Shown one piece after another: positions 1 to 13,100 of a DNA stretch of 64,000 bases (position 1 is its first letter; the number at the start of each line of letters is the position of its first letter). Origin of the DNA: Dirofilaria immitis (taxonomy: Eukaryota; Nematoda; Chromadorea; Rhabditida; Onchocercidae); NCBI GenBank assembly GCA_024305405.1, contig JAKNDB010000085.1, positions 1,375,001 to 1,439,000 on the forward strand, given 5' to 3'. A program made the position numbers and the translations under genes. The notes beneath the pieces are model-generated. The model was not told the DNA's origin. It made no database searches and worked only from the letters and a program-made list of their open reading frames with translations.

Positions 1-469
1 AAGTATAGCAATACAAAGATTAATTTAATTTTTATACCTGCAAATAATTTATAATCGTTAGAGTTAACAAAAAAAAAAAAAGAGAGGTCATTTCAACTTT
101 ATATCTTAACAATTTTTAAGCATTGGATTTAGAAAATAACAGTAACTTTTACCTGTTTGAAATGTTAAGGTTTTGAATGAAATTAAATTTAACAAAATCA
201 AATTTATTTTAATTCATAATGAAAATGCTTTTATGTTAAAAATTGAAGCAATGAACTTTTATAGTTGTTAGAATTAAAAATAAATAAATACAATATGTCA
301 ATCTAAATATTTTTATTCCTATAATTTTAATCATTGAATATCGAAAAATGATAAAAATTATCAGTAATAATCAAAATATTCAAATGTTAAAGCAAATAAT
401 ATTCTAAAAGAATTGTGCTTACATAATTATTTATAATTAAACAACATTTTAACCAAAAAACTGAAATAT

Positions 470-720
470 TGGAAATCAAATAATATTGCGATTAAAACAT
501 TCAAATACTCAATAATATTTTGATTAATGATATTTAAATGTTCATAATTAAATAATATTCGATTCAATATGTTAAATATTCTGTTCAAATAATATTCTAA
601 TTAAAATTTTGAAGTACTAGTAGATCAAATAATGTTCCAATCAATATACATAAATACTCAAATATTCGTGATCGAGCAATATTTCAATTTTAAATAATCC
701 GATAATACTGTTTAAGTATT
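470..720. repeat. Degenerate AT-rich repeats around CAAATAATATTC
   Basis: Variants of CAAATAATATTC followed by ATTAAAATATTCAAATACTC recur several times with irregular spacing of roughly 35-60 bases. The copies are strongly diverged, so the period and copy number are uncertain. It looks like an old decayed satellite. Confidence 0.4.
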
Positions 721-1134
721 TTAATTAAATTATTTAAATAATTTAATTATTGATCGTTTAAATGAAGGATAAATTTTTCCGCTCCTAATTTACTTATTAC
801 TTTCTCAATTAAATTATTTCTAATTCATTCCTTACATATTCAATTATAATTAAATGTGAGAAATATTTCTCAAAAAAAAACATAATGTAAAATATAATTT
901 TGTTCTTTTTCATTCAAATCAATAATAATTTCTTATTTTCTTGAATCGAAATTAATTATATTTGATTTTAATTCTATCTGACAATTAATTAATTTAATTT
1001 TAATTAAATATCAAAGAAATTTGACAAAAAATATTTTGTTAACAAATTTGATTCTATCATATTTTAATTCAATTTTTCTTTTTCATTCCTTTTCCTGTTT
1101 TTTTTCCTATTTTTTTAATTAAATTCGATTTTAT

Positions 1135-1300
1135 CTTTTCCAATTTTTTCCTATTCAATTTCATCATTTCCAACTTTTTCCTATTCAATTTCATCATTTC
1201 CAATTTTTTCCTATTCAATTTCATCATTTCCAATTTTTTCCTATTCAAATTTCATCATTTCCAATTTTTTCCTATTTAATTTTAACATTTCCAATTTCTT
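1135..1300. repeat. 30-bp tandem repeat, about five copies
   Basis: The unit TTTCCAATTTTTTCCTATTC followed by AATTTCATCA repeats about five times head to tail with only a few substitutions and a one-base indel. Pyrimidine-rich degenerate flanks extend to about 1440. Confidence 0.85.
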
Positions 1301-2348
1301 TCTGATTCAATTTTTTGAAAATTTTTTTTTCCGTTTTTCATTATTTTAATTCAATTTCGCATCCTTCTTTTCATCATTTTCCTTTTTCATTTCTTCCATT
1401 TTCTTCCATTTTATTTTTCCTTTCTTCCATCTTTTGTTAGAATTTTATTTTTTTCTTTCCTTTGATTTTAAATTTTTATTTTTGCATCAAAAGAAAAAAA
1501 AAGTAAATAAATAAAAAGACGATGAAAAGCGAATATTTATACATCCATAATTCACCGCAGCAAATAGGCATTGAATTTTATTTCAAAATGTCATTTTCAA
1601 AAATTTTTTTGTTTTTTTGATAATGTAATTTGATGAAAAGAACAAATGAAATAAGCCATCGTTTTTTATTTGCCTCATTTTTTTCCTTTATTTTTTTATT
1701 TTAAATTATTCATTTCTTTTGTTTTTTTGTTTCTCCTCATCTCTTTCATTATTTTACTCAATAATTATTTAGTCGAAAAAATGAAAAAAGGTAATTGATA
1801 TAACTTGAAAAAACTCATGATCGATCATTTTTACTAATCAGCAAATTTTGATCAATTTTTTTGCTTTAAAAATTTTTAATCGATTACTTCTTAATCCGAA
1901 AAAATATGAAAAAATATGCAAATTATGGTTTTCTTGAGTTTCAGAAATTTCTGATCTATTACTTCCTTGCCGAATAAATCGATTGCTCGTAATCAGTTGC
2001 TTGTTCTAAAAGTCAGCTATCATTTTCTTATTTCTTAATTTTAGAATTTATGATCTGTTTTTACTCCAAAATTTCACAATTAATTTTTTTTTTCTCATTT
2101 TTAATAGAAAAAGATCAATAGGATAATATTGTTGATAAAGAAATCTAAAATTCTTCGTAGAACAATATTTTTTTTAAAAAAAAAGGAAAACGAGAAAAGC
2201 AAACAAAACAAAAATAGAACGAATATATCGTTTATGATAGTAATTATATAATATAGCAATTAGAATATGAATTAAGATTAAGCAATATTATAATAATCTA
2301 TTATGATCAATAAGTTTTAATGTATACATTTCCTCTTCTAATTGCCGA

Positions 2349-2728
2349 TATTTGAAATGGATCAACAAATGCTTTCTTTTTCTACCCTCATCAAAGGTAA
2401 TAATTTCTGAATTTCACGTACACTCATTGATAGATACCTAAAATATTTGAAATGGATCGACAAATAGTTTTTTCTCTTACCCTTATCAAAAGAAATTATT
2501 TCTGAATTTCACGTACACTCATTGATAGATACCTAAAATATTTGAAATGGATCGACAAATAGTTTTTTCTCTTACCCTTATCAAAGAAATTATTTCTGAA
2601 TTTCACGTACACTCATTGATAGATACCTAAAATATTTGAAATGGATCGACAAATAGTTTTTCTCTTACCCTTATCAAAAGAAATTATTTCTGAATTTCAC
2701 GTACGCTCATTGATAGATACCTAAAATT
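2349..2728. repeat. 95-bp tandem repeat, four copies
   Basis: Copies start near 2349, 2444, 2539 and 2633 and the array ends near 2728, giving a 94-95 base period. Each copy begins TATTTGAAATGGATC and contains TTTCACGTACACTCATTGAT before AGATACCTAAAA. The first copy is the most diverged and the inner copies are nearly identical. Related but decayed pieces (TTTCACGTAA or TTTCACATAA followed by TTGAT or TTGATCG) recur to about 3400. Confidence 0.9.
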
Positions 2729-5700
2729 TCTCTTTTGTTTTAAGAAAAGAAATCGAAAAAAAAAGCAAATAGTTTCTTTAAAATTTAAAAATTAAACTGA
2801 GAGTAAAAAAGCAAAAGCTGAATATGATTCGAATGATATTAGATTTAATTGATATTAGAAATGATTTAATTAATTATTAAATTCCTTACGAGAATAGATT
2901 AGATTATTTTTCCAAATTTTACCTATAGTTTCCAAATTTTACCTTTAGTAATTAGTAGGGAATAGAATTGATTCAAATTAAAATGAATCATATTTTTTAA
3001 ATAAATCAATTAATTATCAGATTTTTTTTTACTAAAATGATTTAGATTATTTTCCAGATTTCACATAATTTGATCGTTACATAGAATCGATCTAATTGCA
3101 AAAGATATTCGATCCGTCAAATAATCCGTTTAATCATTAGAGTATTTATTGAAATAATTCATATTTTAATTTGAATTTCTATTCCTAATAATTCATATTT
3201 TTTTGTCTGAATTCACGCAATCTAATTTTGATACGTATAGAAATCAATTCAATTCGAATAAATCAAAATTCTTCATATAATCCAATTAATTATCACATTC
3301 GATTCTTTATTAAAACATCCAGATTCTTTTCGGATTTCACGTAAATTGATTGATAAGCATAAAATCAATTCATTTCCAATAGGATCATAACTTTTCAAAT
3401 AATCCAATTAATCAATTATTAAAATGATTCTGAAGCCAAATTTCATTTGAATTAATTTTGACGGAAATAAAATTTCTCATTTATTTTACAAAAAAGAAAT
3501 AATTTTTTTGAAATTTTAAATCTGAAAACTAAAATTAAAAGTAAAAGAAAATATTTCAAATAAAAGTATAAATCATTTCCAATAATATCAAATTTTTGAA
3601 ATAATTTTTTTGAAATAATTACTAAAAGTCCTCATTATGTCAATTAACGAAGTAATGAAAATAGAAAAAAGGAAAATATGGAATAGTATTACAATTAATA
3701 GGAACTGAATTAATTAAAAATAATAATTCGGAGCTAAATGAATCCTTGGAAAAAAAAAGTTGTCTTTGTTATATTATTTCTAATGATGATTAGGCTAATT
3801 ATAATATCAGGTCTTGGCTTATTTAAAGCATTGAAAATAGGCTTAGCTATATATCAAATAAAATCATAATAGAATAATTCGAATTACATTATAGCATATG
3901 TGGATTTCATCACTAATATTTTAGTAGATTAATTAAATTATTTCCAAACAAGTTACGAAATAGGTTGTCATTTACTGATAATGATTAAAAATATATAAAT
4001 GATAAGGAAATCGCAAATGATAATTTTAATTTTATTGAATTGATTTTTTTACTTAGATAAATTGAGGTGAATTAATTAATCAGGCTAATTAATATTCTTT
4101 AGATTGATCAATAAAAGTCCATATGATAATTCATTTTTAGCCAAATATTAGTCTTTAATTTTATTGAAATAAAGAAGAAAATAAAGAAGATTTTTTATTT
4201 CTAAATATCAGTTCATGCAATTAATTAATATAAACAATATTACAAAGTTATCATACTTTTACGCAATTGCCATTATCATCTGGCAATCTTATTATCAAAT
4301 GACAATTTATTTTAATATATTTTGATTCGAAATATTTTTTGAAATATAATATAAAATATTTCATCATATTTATTTATTTTCTTGCTTATTTATTTATATT
4401 TAAATACGTAATATAAAATATTTTAAATCGCATTATTGATTTTTTCAAAAAACAAATTTATCAATTTTCGCATCATTCAGATCAATTGAATTGATGTTTA
4501 AAACAAAAATCTTTTTTCTGTCAAAAAAAAGTTTTAAACAAAAATGTAAACAAAAATTTTAATTTAACAAATTTAGATAATTTGTTGGTTTTTTTTGATT
4601 AAATAGCATATTTATTTATTCGTTTATTTATTTATTTGTTTATTTATTTCCCTTTTCTATCTTATTTCGTATGCTTTAATGATTGTAAGCAGCAAATGAA
4701 AGTCTTATCATTTTTCTTAATCAGACATAATATTGATTGATTGATTTGTTCATTTATCCATTCTTTCATTCATTCATTCATTTTTCTTTATTTCCGTAAC
4801 TAATTTATTTTTTTGTTTGCTTTTTATTTATTTATTTTTTTCCATTTCCTATCTTATCATTCCTATCAAAATGATTACAGTTGGCAAAATGAAAAACGAA
4901 ATATGAAATGGATGGATGAATGGATAAAAAATATTGAATACAATATACTATCATTCTTATCAATGACATTTCAAACAATAAATTCAAATTAGTTTTTTAG
5001 GCTAATTTTCTGTTATTTGTTTCCTTTTTCGTTTTTCAAAATTCTCTAAACATAAACTAAATATTCACATCATTTGTTTGTTAATGTGAAAATAAAAGGT
5101 AAGAGAAAATATCATTGCTTATTAATTCAAGCTTTTTTTCTTTGTTTTTACATAAAATAAAAAATTTTTTGATAAAACTTATATTTTCAATTATTTATCA
5201 TTTTATCAATTATTTATCATTTCCATTTTACATTTGATAGCATTTGTGATTTCATTTTATAAGTTTTTAGTATGCTATGTAAGTTTTTGAAAATTTTTTT
5301 TTTTTGTTTCATTTCTTTTTTTTCAGTATGTTGAAAATAAAATCCTAAAATGATAAATAATTTTTTAAACAACCTTCGATTCCTATCATTCTTTTTTTAT
5401 TATCGGAAATAATTTTTTAGATATTATTACTACGAGATATTTTTCAATATCTGACAATCCATTTCATCTCATTTCACTTTTTTTTTTTTTGGAAAAGTTG
5501 AATATTTTTGTTTTTTCAAATATGTTTTTCTTTTTCTTTTCTATTACCAATATATCATTGGAAAATTTTTTCATTACATCGAAAATTCATTTTTGCATTT
5601 CTTTCTGAACAGAAAAATTGGTGCAATTCCATTGAATAAATTTTTGATAATTATAAATTTGATTATTGTGGTGATAAATTCAAGTTTAGCTATGAAAACA

Positions 5701-7134
5701 TTTTGTAATGTTTTTATAAAATATTTTATAAGATGAATATGTCGAGATAATCGAGATATCTCTTGTATTCTATAAGTATTTTGGAAGCATCAATCAATAT
5801 GATATTGAATTCTGTAGAGTTGTAAATATTTGCCAATGTGATATCAAACTCTGAAAAATTGTAAACATTTTGCAATTAATCAAATAATAATTTCATTTTC
5901 AATGTTCGAGATTATGAATGTTATAAGAGATTGTAAACAACTTCATTATAAAAACAGTTGGCATCCATTGAAGGAATCATTTCTTACATTATTCATTTCT
6001 TCATTCATCCTATTTTTACTACCGCAGTTCTTTATGAACAATTTCTACAACGATATTTTAATTTTTGATTCTACTTCAATTGTACTCAACGATATATCTT
6101 CAATTATACTGTATAACAATATATGATAATAAGATTATCATGATGTGTTTTGTTTGAAATATTCAATATTCCATCTAGTATCTTAATAAGAAAAGAGAAA
6201 ACTTTCACGACAAAATTTGTTTGTTTATTTATTTATATGCTATATATCGTTAATAAATATATACAATATAATGAAGATATATAGTTAATTAAAATAAAAA
6301 AAAACCAAAAGAATTATTAACAATGAACGAAGCAAATTTAAATGATAAGTAACGAGATCAAATTTAAATTTAAAATTAAAAGTTAAGCTGCAAAAGAAAA
6401 GTGCTAGCTTAATAACTAAATACAATACATTAACAAAACATTCCAAAGATTTTAAATAACAAGAAGATAAAATGTTGACATCATCAGAAACGATAGAGCT
6501 TCTAAAAATTCGAAAGCAACAATTTCAAACGAAGACATTTTTTCTGTAATTTCTTCCTTAAGAACTAGCAAAAATGATATTTCTTAGGAAAATACAAAAT
6601 AATTGGTCCCTAAAGAATTAGTTGCAACTCTCGATTCTAAATTTTATAGATAATTTTTTTGAATTTAAAAAAGTCCATAAATTATTCAAACAATACTTGT
6701 TTTAAAGTCATCATAAACTGCCCGAATAAAAAATAGGTTTAAATAAAAATAAAATGGAAAATGAAAGTCTGCGCAAACAATAAAAACTATTTAAATGAAA
6801 GAAAATAAATGTTTGATGATTTTTATCTTTCCAATAATCTTTTGGAATTTTCTATATTATGATTTTGATTTTTTCTCACTTACAGTTATTTTAATATTTC
6901 TTTCCGGTAGCTATAATCAATCATCGCTATCAGATATTAAAAAAGAATCCAAGCAAAAGTTGAAAGGAATGATTTTTAGATTAAAACAAAACGGCTAAGG
7001 TAATTTCACTACAATAAATAATAGACAATTCATTATCATCTATCATGAATTTCTTTAATTATAACATGTGCATCATTCGTTTAGTCCGCTCCAATCAAAT
7101 ACTTCAGTAGAACTGTGAAAAGATTCTGAAAATA

Positions 7135-10100
7135 TCATACTAGAAAAGTACTGGAATTGTGAAACGAACTGGGGAAAAAGTTAATATTTAACTTCAGAAA
7201 ATAATAAATTTTCATACTGATCACGAATAGATAAAATAAATCAATTGAAATTTTTCAATAAATTAAAAAAGTAAACTTCCACCTAGAATGCAGTTGAGCA
7301 TATGCATTATTATTATTTGGTTTGGAAAGAAGAGAATGCATTTTTCCAAGATAATCGTTCCATTTTTGGATCGATTCATCATATTTCTAAAATATAACAA
7401 TAATTATACAAAATATTGCCAAATTTAACTGAATTAAATAGAGATAATCTTAATTTTTCTAGAAGAAGGAAGAACCAAGATGAGTATCTAAATCGAACTA
7501 CTGTTCAATTTATCCTCATAGCGATAATGTTTGGATTTCTATGCAAAAGCCATTTTCAGAAAAGAAATTTTTTCTCAATTTATGATTTTTTTCTGACTTA
7601 GAAAATCATATTACAAAAGAAAAACAGAAAAAAAAATTATCGATTGCTGATGTTTCTAACGACAGAATTGGCTACACTAGAAAGAATACTACGTCTTTTT
7701 GTCAATTTTCCTCTAAAAAACTTCATTCCAAATTCCAACGTACAAATAAATTTAATTTGAGTAAAAATATCCCAATCAACAAATATGATTACTTGTGCAT
7801 TAACATAAAGCAGATGCTGCATGTCAAAACCAACTATAAATTTTGAAATTATCCAGAATATGGAATCCGAAAATGAAACATACAACTTTGTCGGTAGCAA
7901 AATTATAGATAACGGCAACCAAATTCGAAAGCAAATCCATGAAATTCGGATCCGGTAAGAAACACTGAGCCATTGTATCGGCAAAAAGGAATTTTGAAAT
8001 GATAATATTTCTTCAAGACTTGCTGACTGAAAAGAATTAATCAAAATAATAATTTCTTTAATAAATTTCATTGTTTCAATTAAATTAAGTTAGAATATTT
8101 CTCTTTCATCCATAGACATAGACAGTCTTATGGTTATCATAATGCCTAACACTGAAATATCTAACAACTTTAAAAACTCATTTAAACACTGCAAATTAAG
8201 CAAGAAATTGAACAAAAACTAGTATATTTAAAAACTAACTTTTGATAATTTGCCAATGAAAATATCCCATAAACGAGGTACAACATATACCGAACAATGT
8301 AAATTATAGGCATTCAAAAAATGAAGCATTTCTTGTAGCAAACGTCTATCATTAAGCGTCACTAAATCACTATTCATTTGTTTGCTGTAAAACAAAAATG
8401 TTATTCAATATAAGATAAAGATATAATGTTTTAAAATACGAATAATACTTACTATAATCGTAAAAAATACGCTACAATATAACTAAATTTCTTTACGTTT
8501 GCTTAAACACATAGTTTTCAATTTTTAAATATGTAAACAGAAACAAGATTACATAAATTTGGAAAAATGATTACTAAATCCTATTTTAGAAGTAACAAAA
8601 TACTTATAGATAAGATATACTATAGCAGACATATTATTTTCGAAGACAATTGAAATATTTTGTTCTGCTATGCCATATATTAGGAAATAGAAGATACAAA
8701 AATTTATGTTCTAATTATCATATACATTACTCTATAATACAAAACTCCTACAGTCACATTTAATATCATCCTTCCTATCGCAAAATCTCGGTGTAGTAGC
8801 TACTTATATCATACAGTTGCATACATGAGCAGCGGTATGTACATATCAAATAACATAGACCATGAAAAGCTTGTAGGATATAAAAAGAAAATATACCATT
8901 AATGGTATAAGAAATTTAATGAGATTTTTTTTAATGTCATTTCGATAATTATCTTACTAACCTAGGATTGACAGTAATATTAATATTAAATCACAAACTT
9001 GAAAATTTGTGTAATAGCATTGAAAAGATAAAAAATATCCGGAAAAGAAGAATATAGTAAAGTAATATCCGTGGTGGAAAAACAAGCGATAACGGTGAAT
9101 CGACATTAATATGGATCGAAAAAGCATCCTGTCCATTTTTACTTTCAGTTGTTTCCATATCTATAAAAATTGTTTAAATAATTGCAAAAATAGCCATTAA
9201 AAAACCTTCAATTTATATAAAAAAATCCAATGTGTTCAACAAATTTTGGAAACAAATTTTGAAACAAAATTAAATATTAATTATTAAATTAGGCTTAGTA
9301 ATCAATAATCTAAAAACCAAATTCTTTTTCGACCTTTACTAATCACTATTACTTTAGGTATAATGGCTATATATGCAAGTGGCAAAAATCTATTTTATAT
9401 ATTCTGCAAAGCAAATGTAATTTAACATTATTAGTTTTTTAAATAACTATTCACCTGCCCGTAATTTTCCCTTTTGTTCGGTTTTTCCACTAATTAGGCG
9501 CAATGATGTAAATACATCATACTTCTCCAAGATAGGCCTTAAAACACGAACATAGTAATAATAAATGAAAAGATTTAAAGAAAAAGAAAATTAACAGATT
9601 CTAATGAAAAGATCAAATTAAGAATCGAACTATTCAAAAAGTTCGTATTAAGAGCCATAAGATTAACCTAAATATATGTCGATGTTTGTCGAAATGAAAA
9701 GTGGAACAATCTACAGCTTCTTCGAATAATATTTGCAATTTTTTAGGGATATATCTGAAGCTTGTCAAGCAAATAATTACACCAATCTTGGTGGTATGTC
9801 AAATGTGCCATATTTTTTCTCCTAATATTGTAATTTTATTTAGATATTTCATTAACTTATAATTATCCCGTATCTATTTATCATATTTCTCCCAAATATT
9901 ATACTATTTAATGCATTAATTTTTTCATTTAAACTTGAATGAAATAACTCTATCAATACGATATTCGAATTCGCAAAGCTAAAAAAATTTTTCTGAAATT
10001 AATAAATATTAACTTCAATATTGTCAAGCAAAATCATTAATACATGGAAATTTGAATCAGTGAAAATTTCATCATTTTGAAAACCTCATTGAATTTTTTT

Positions 10101-13100
10101 AGAAGGCTTGAAGTCGAGAATATTAGAGACTATATCGAAGACTTAAATAATCCTGGTAATCTTCTGTATGAATCAAAATTACCTCGAACAGAACCATTCA
10201 GCACATCACGAGATAATTCATGGAATGAAACTAGCCAATCGGAGCGTTGTAAAAGAAGAAAGTTATGAAATGACCTTAAAATCAATTTAAAGCATGTCCT
10301 CGCCATATAAGCGTTGAAAAGTTAGGATAGAATCAATTATCAAAAAAATATGTTAACTAGATCTTATCAATCAAAACATCAGAAGGAAAATATTGTTTAA
10401 TTAACTTGAAAATTACTCAAAATACTCATCCAAACCGAATTGTTTGCGTAAAATTTGAACCAAATCTTTGCTTGCTTTTAGCCGAGCTTTCTTCACTTCG
10501 CGTACAACATCGTCAACCTCAAAAGAAAATTTTACACTACGAAAACAAGCATCATCGTCATATTATTTACCAATGCACTGTTCGACTAAAAAATAATTAC
10601 GAAGAATACTCCAAAACGAACATTTTTCCTTTTCCACTCCTCTAATTCTTCTTCTTCACCAATTCGTTCATCATCAAATGCTGTGGTCTCGCCTACAGAA
10701 ATAAAAATTGAAAATGTGATTTGAATTTAGCATATAGTGGAAGTGCGTCAAAAATTGCCTAACGCCAGCATCATAAATACAATAGTGTTGATACTAGTGA
10801 GCAGTGAAGAAAAAATCCTCACTTATCAATTCTCAAGTTTTTTCCATTTTAGAAAAATCTTTTTCTTCACAAATATAGAAAATAAACAGCTAGATTTCTG
10901 TTTAGTGAATAATTAGATTTCCTTTTACAAACTATATACCATATAAGTCATATAAATGTTTCAAAAAGTGTAATATATGGCATAAATATTCAAATGTAAT
11001 GTTTTCTTTTTGCTTGCTTCATATAGTTAAATTCACTCAGTAGTTAAGTTCACATATCATTCTTTATCAACTAGCTTTATATATCCTCAGCACTAATCTT
11101 ACTACAATAATGCTCAATGGCATCTAATTAAATGACGTTCAAGAGTATCTACCATAACATGCTCCATTTTTCAACATATTAAAACTGATGAAGCGTAATC
11201 GAATTTTTCAATACTTATATAATTTGCGAGAAATAATAAATCTGTATAAACTAAAAGATAGTATGCCGGTATACGAAAACGGTATTTGTTAATCGATATT
11301 ACAGCACTATATGAAGCAAATTTTTCCCAGCTATAGAGACAAGAGTCTTTGTAATTTATAAAATATATATAACAATTTTACCTTTGATCATTTCAGCAAT
11401 ATTCAAATATGTGCCACATTTCAAAATATCTTCAAAAGCAGGTTCTAATTGCGATGGACACAAAGCTTTCACAACACAAAATCGATCATCGAAGCTAAAA
11501 ATTACGAATTAAATTTTTTAATTAATTTTCTGAATTGAATTAATTTTGCTGAATATCTATAATGCATCCTCTGTTGAAATTGAAGATGTAACCTATTAAT
11601 CTAAATTTATATATTTGACAAAAATTATATACTTGTTCGAACCATCACCAAAAATGTCATCATCATCTTCTTGTACGATATCTGATTTTGTAAACATTTT
11701 CGAACTATTAAGATCCCAAATCATAAACTGAAACAAGAAAAATATAACAACAAGAAAAATGCGACAATACTGATCAAAACGCCATTATTTTTAAGAACTT
11801 TCTTATATAATAAATTGCACGATTAGAATATGACTAATATATTATATATTGCACCTGAAATGAACAGAACATCAAATAGAAATGTTTGATTCTAATGCAT
11901 TGTAGATCAAGCAGAATAAAACCAAGTCTTTAACTGCTAATTTTAGTCTATAAAAATCTGTGAATTAATAAAACAAACGTCATGACAGTAATCCTGAATT
12001 TTCCCATAGCGTATCCACCAAAATAATAGCTCGAAATACTGTTCCAGTCCTGCTACTTCAAATTTTTGCAGCATATTACGAGTTGTTGGTGATACACATT
12101 TTCGTATTTGTTCTGCTAGCAATGACAGCACTTCACCACCCACAAAATCTTCCTAAAATAAAGGCAATCATTATCCATATTAGTTATAATAAAGACAATT
12201 ATTATCCACATTAACTTCATAATAGTTTTATTTTAATCGACTCATTGATATCAGCTATCAATGAATCGATTAAAATAAACCTGTCATGAAGTTAATCATC
12301 ATTGTCACTTGATCTAGGTAAAATCATAATGAAGAAGAATGCCGGTACTGATTATTTTAATTAGCAAATAAGGATTTAGCAAATAATGGCGAAGGAATAA
12401 TAAACACGATGTATTCCAAATCAAAATAGTGCTCCGATTTTTACATTAAAATGGCGGATAAAAGTTACTCATCATCGTCACTTGATTTAGGTAAAATCAT
12501 AAAGTTGTTCTTAGGGAATTCTAGGCATGTTTTTTCGCACTGTCACCAAAAAATTTTTCATTATTTGAATAAACACTTAAAATGCAATACACCAAGTATT
12601 CAAGTATTTAAGTAGGCAAAAAGAAGCAACAATCTTAAGACAATCTAAATACCAAAAACATGCCTGGAATTCCCTAAGAATAACTTAATTTTGAATGGAA
12701 CTCATATTTTTGATATGTATTATTCCGTTTTCTATTCATATTTCTGTTTCTCACTTATTTCATTTTATGCCGAACAATATTTCAAATTTTCGCATAATTT
12801 TTAAATACTTGTTTTTCATTTATTTTCGATTCTACTAATATTAATTAAATTACCAAATTCAATCTGTCCATGTATTGTATTATTATTTCGATTTTAGCTA
12901 CTAGAGTATTTTAAAAAAGCGACTTGAATGACAGGAATGCATCGGTTTAGATCTGATTAGAGCTTACTATTTTCTCATCATAAGGTAAACTTTCTATAAA
13001 ACCTTAATTATAGTTGCAAGTACGTCATTCAGATGTTTCGTTATTTGCATGTATGGACGCATGTATGTGGCAACTTCTGCAAGAGTCAATGTTCTTTGAT

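Larger units (their letters stand above)
1..7134. other. AT-rich gene-poor tract
   Basis: No exon with recognisable protein similarity was found on either strand. Open frames at 5902-6126, 6795-6998 and 7416-7601 (61-74 codons) encode mostly hydrophobic, Phe/Ile-rich peptides of the kind AT-rich DNA gives by chance, and no convincing splice partners were seen. The tract holds several tandem repeats, listed separately, and many poly-A, poly-T and TTTA-type runs. The last part should include the 3' flank of the minus-strand GCP2 gene. Confidence 0.6.

Noticed and set aside
5902..7601. Three frames of 61-74 codons before the GCP2 3' end
   Set aside because: Hydrophobic AT-driven composition, no splice partners and no recognisable similarity.
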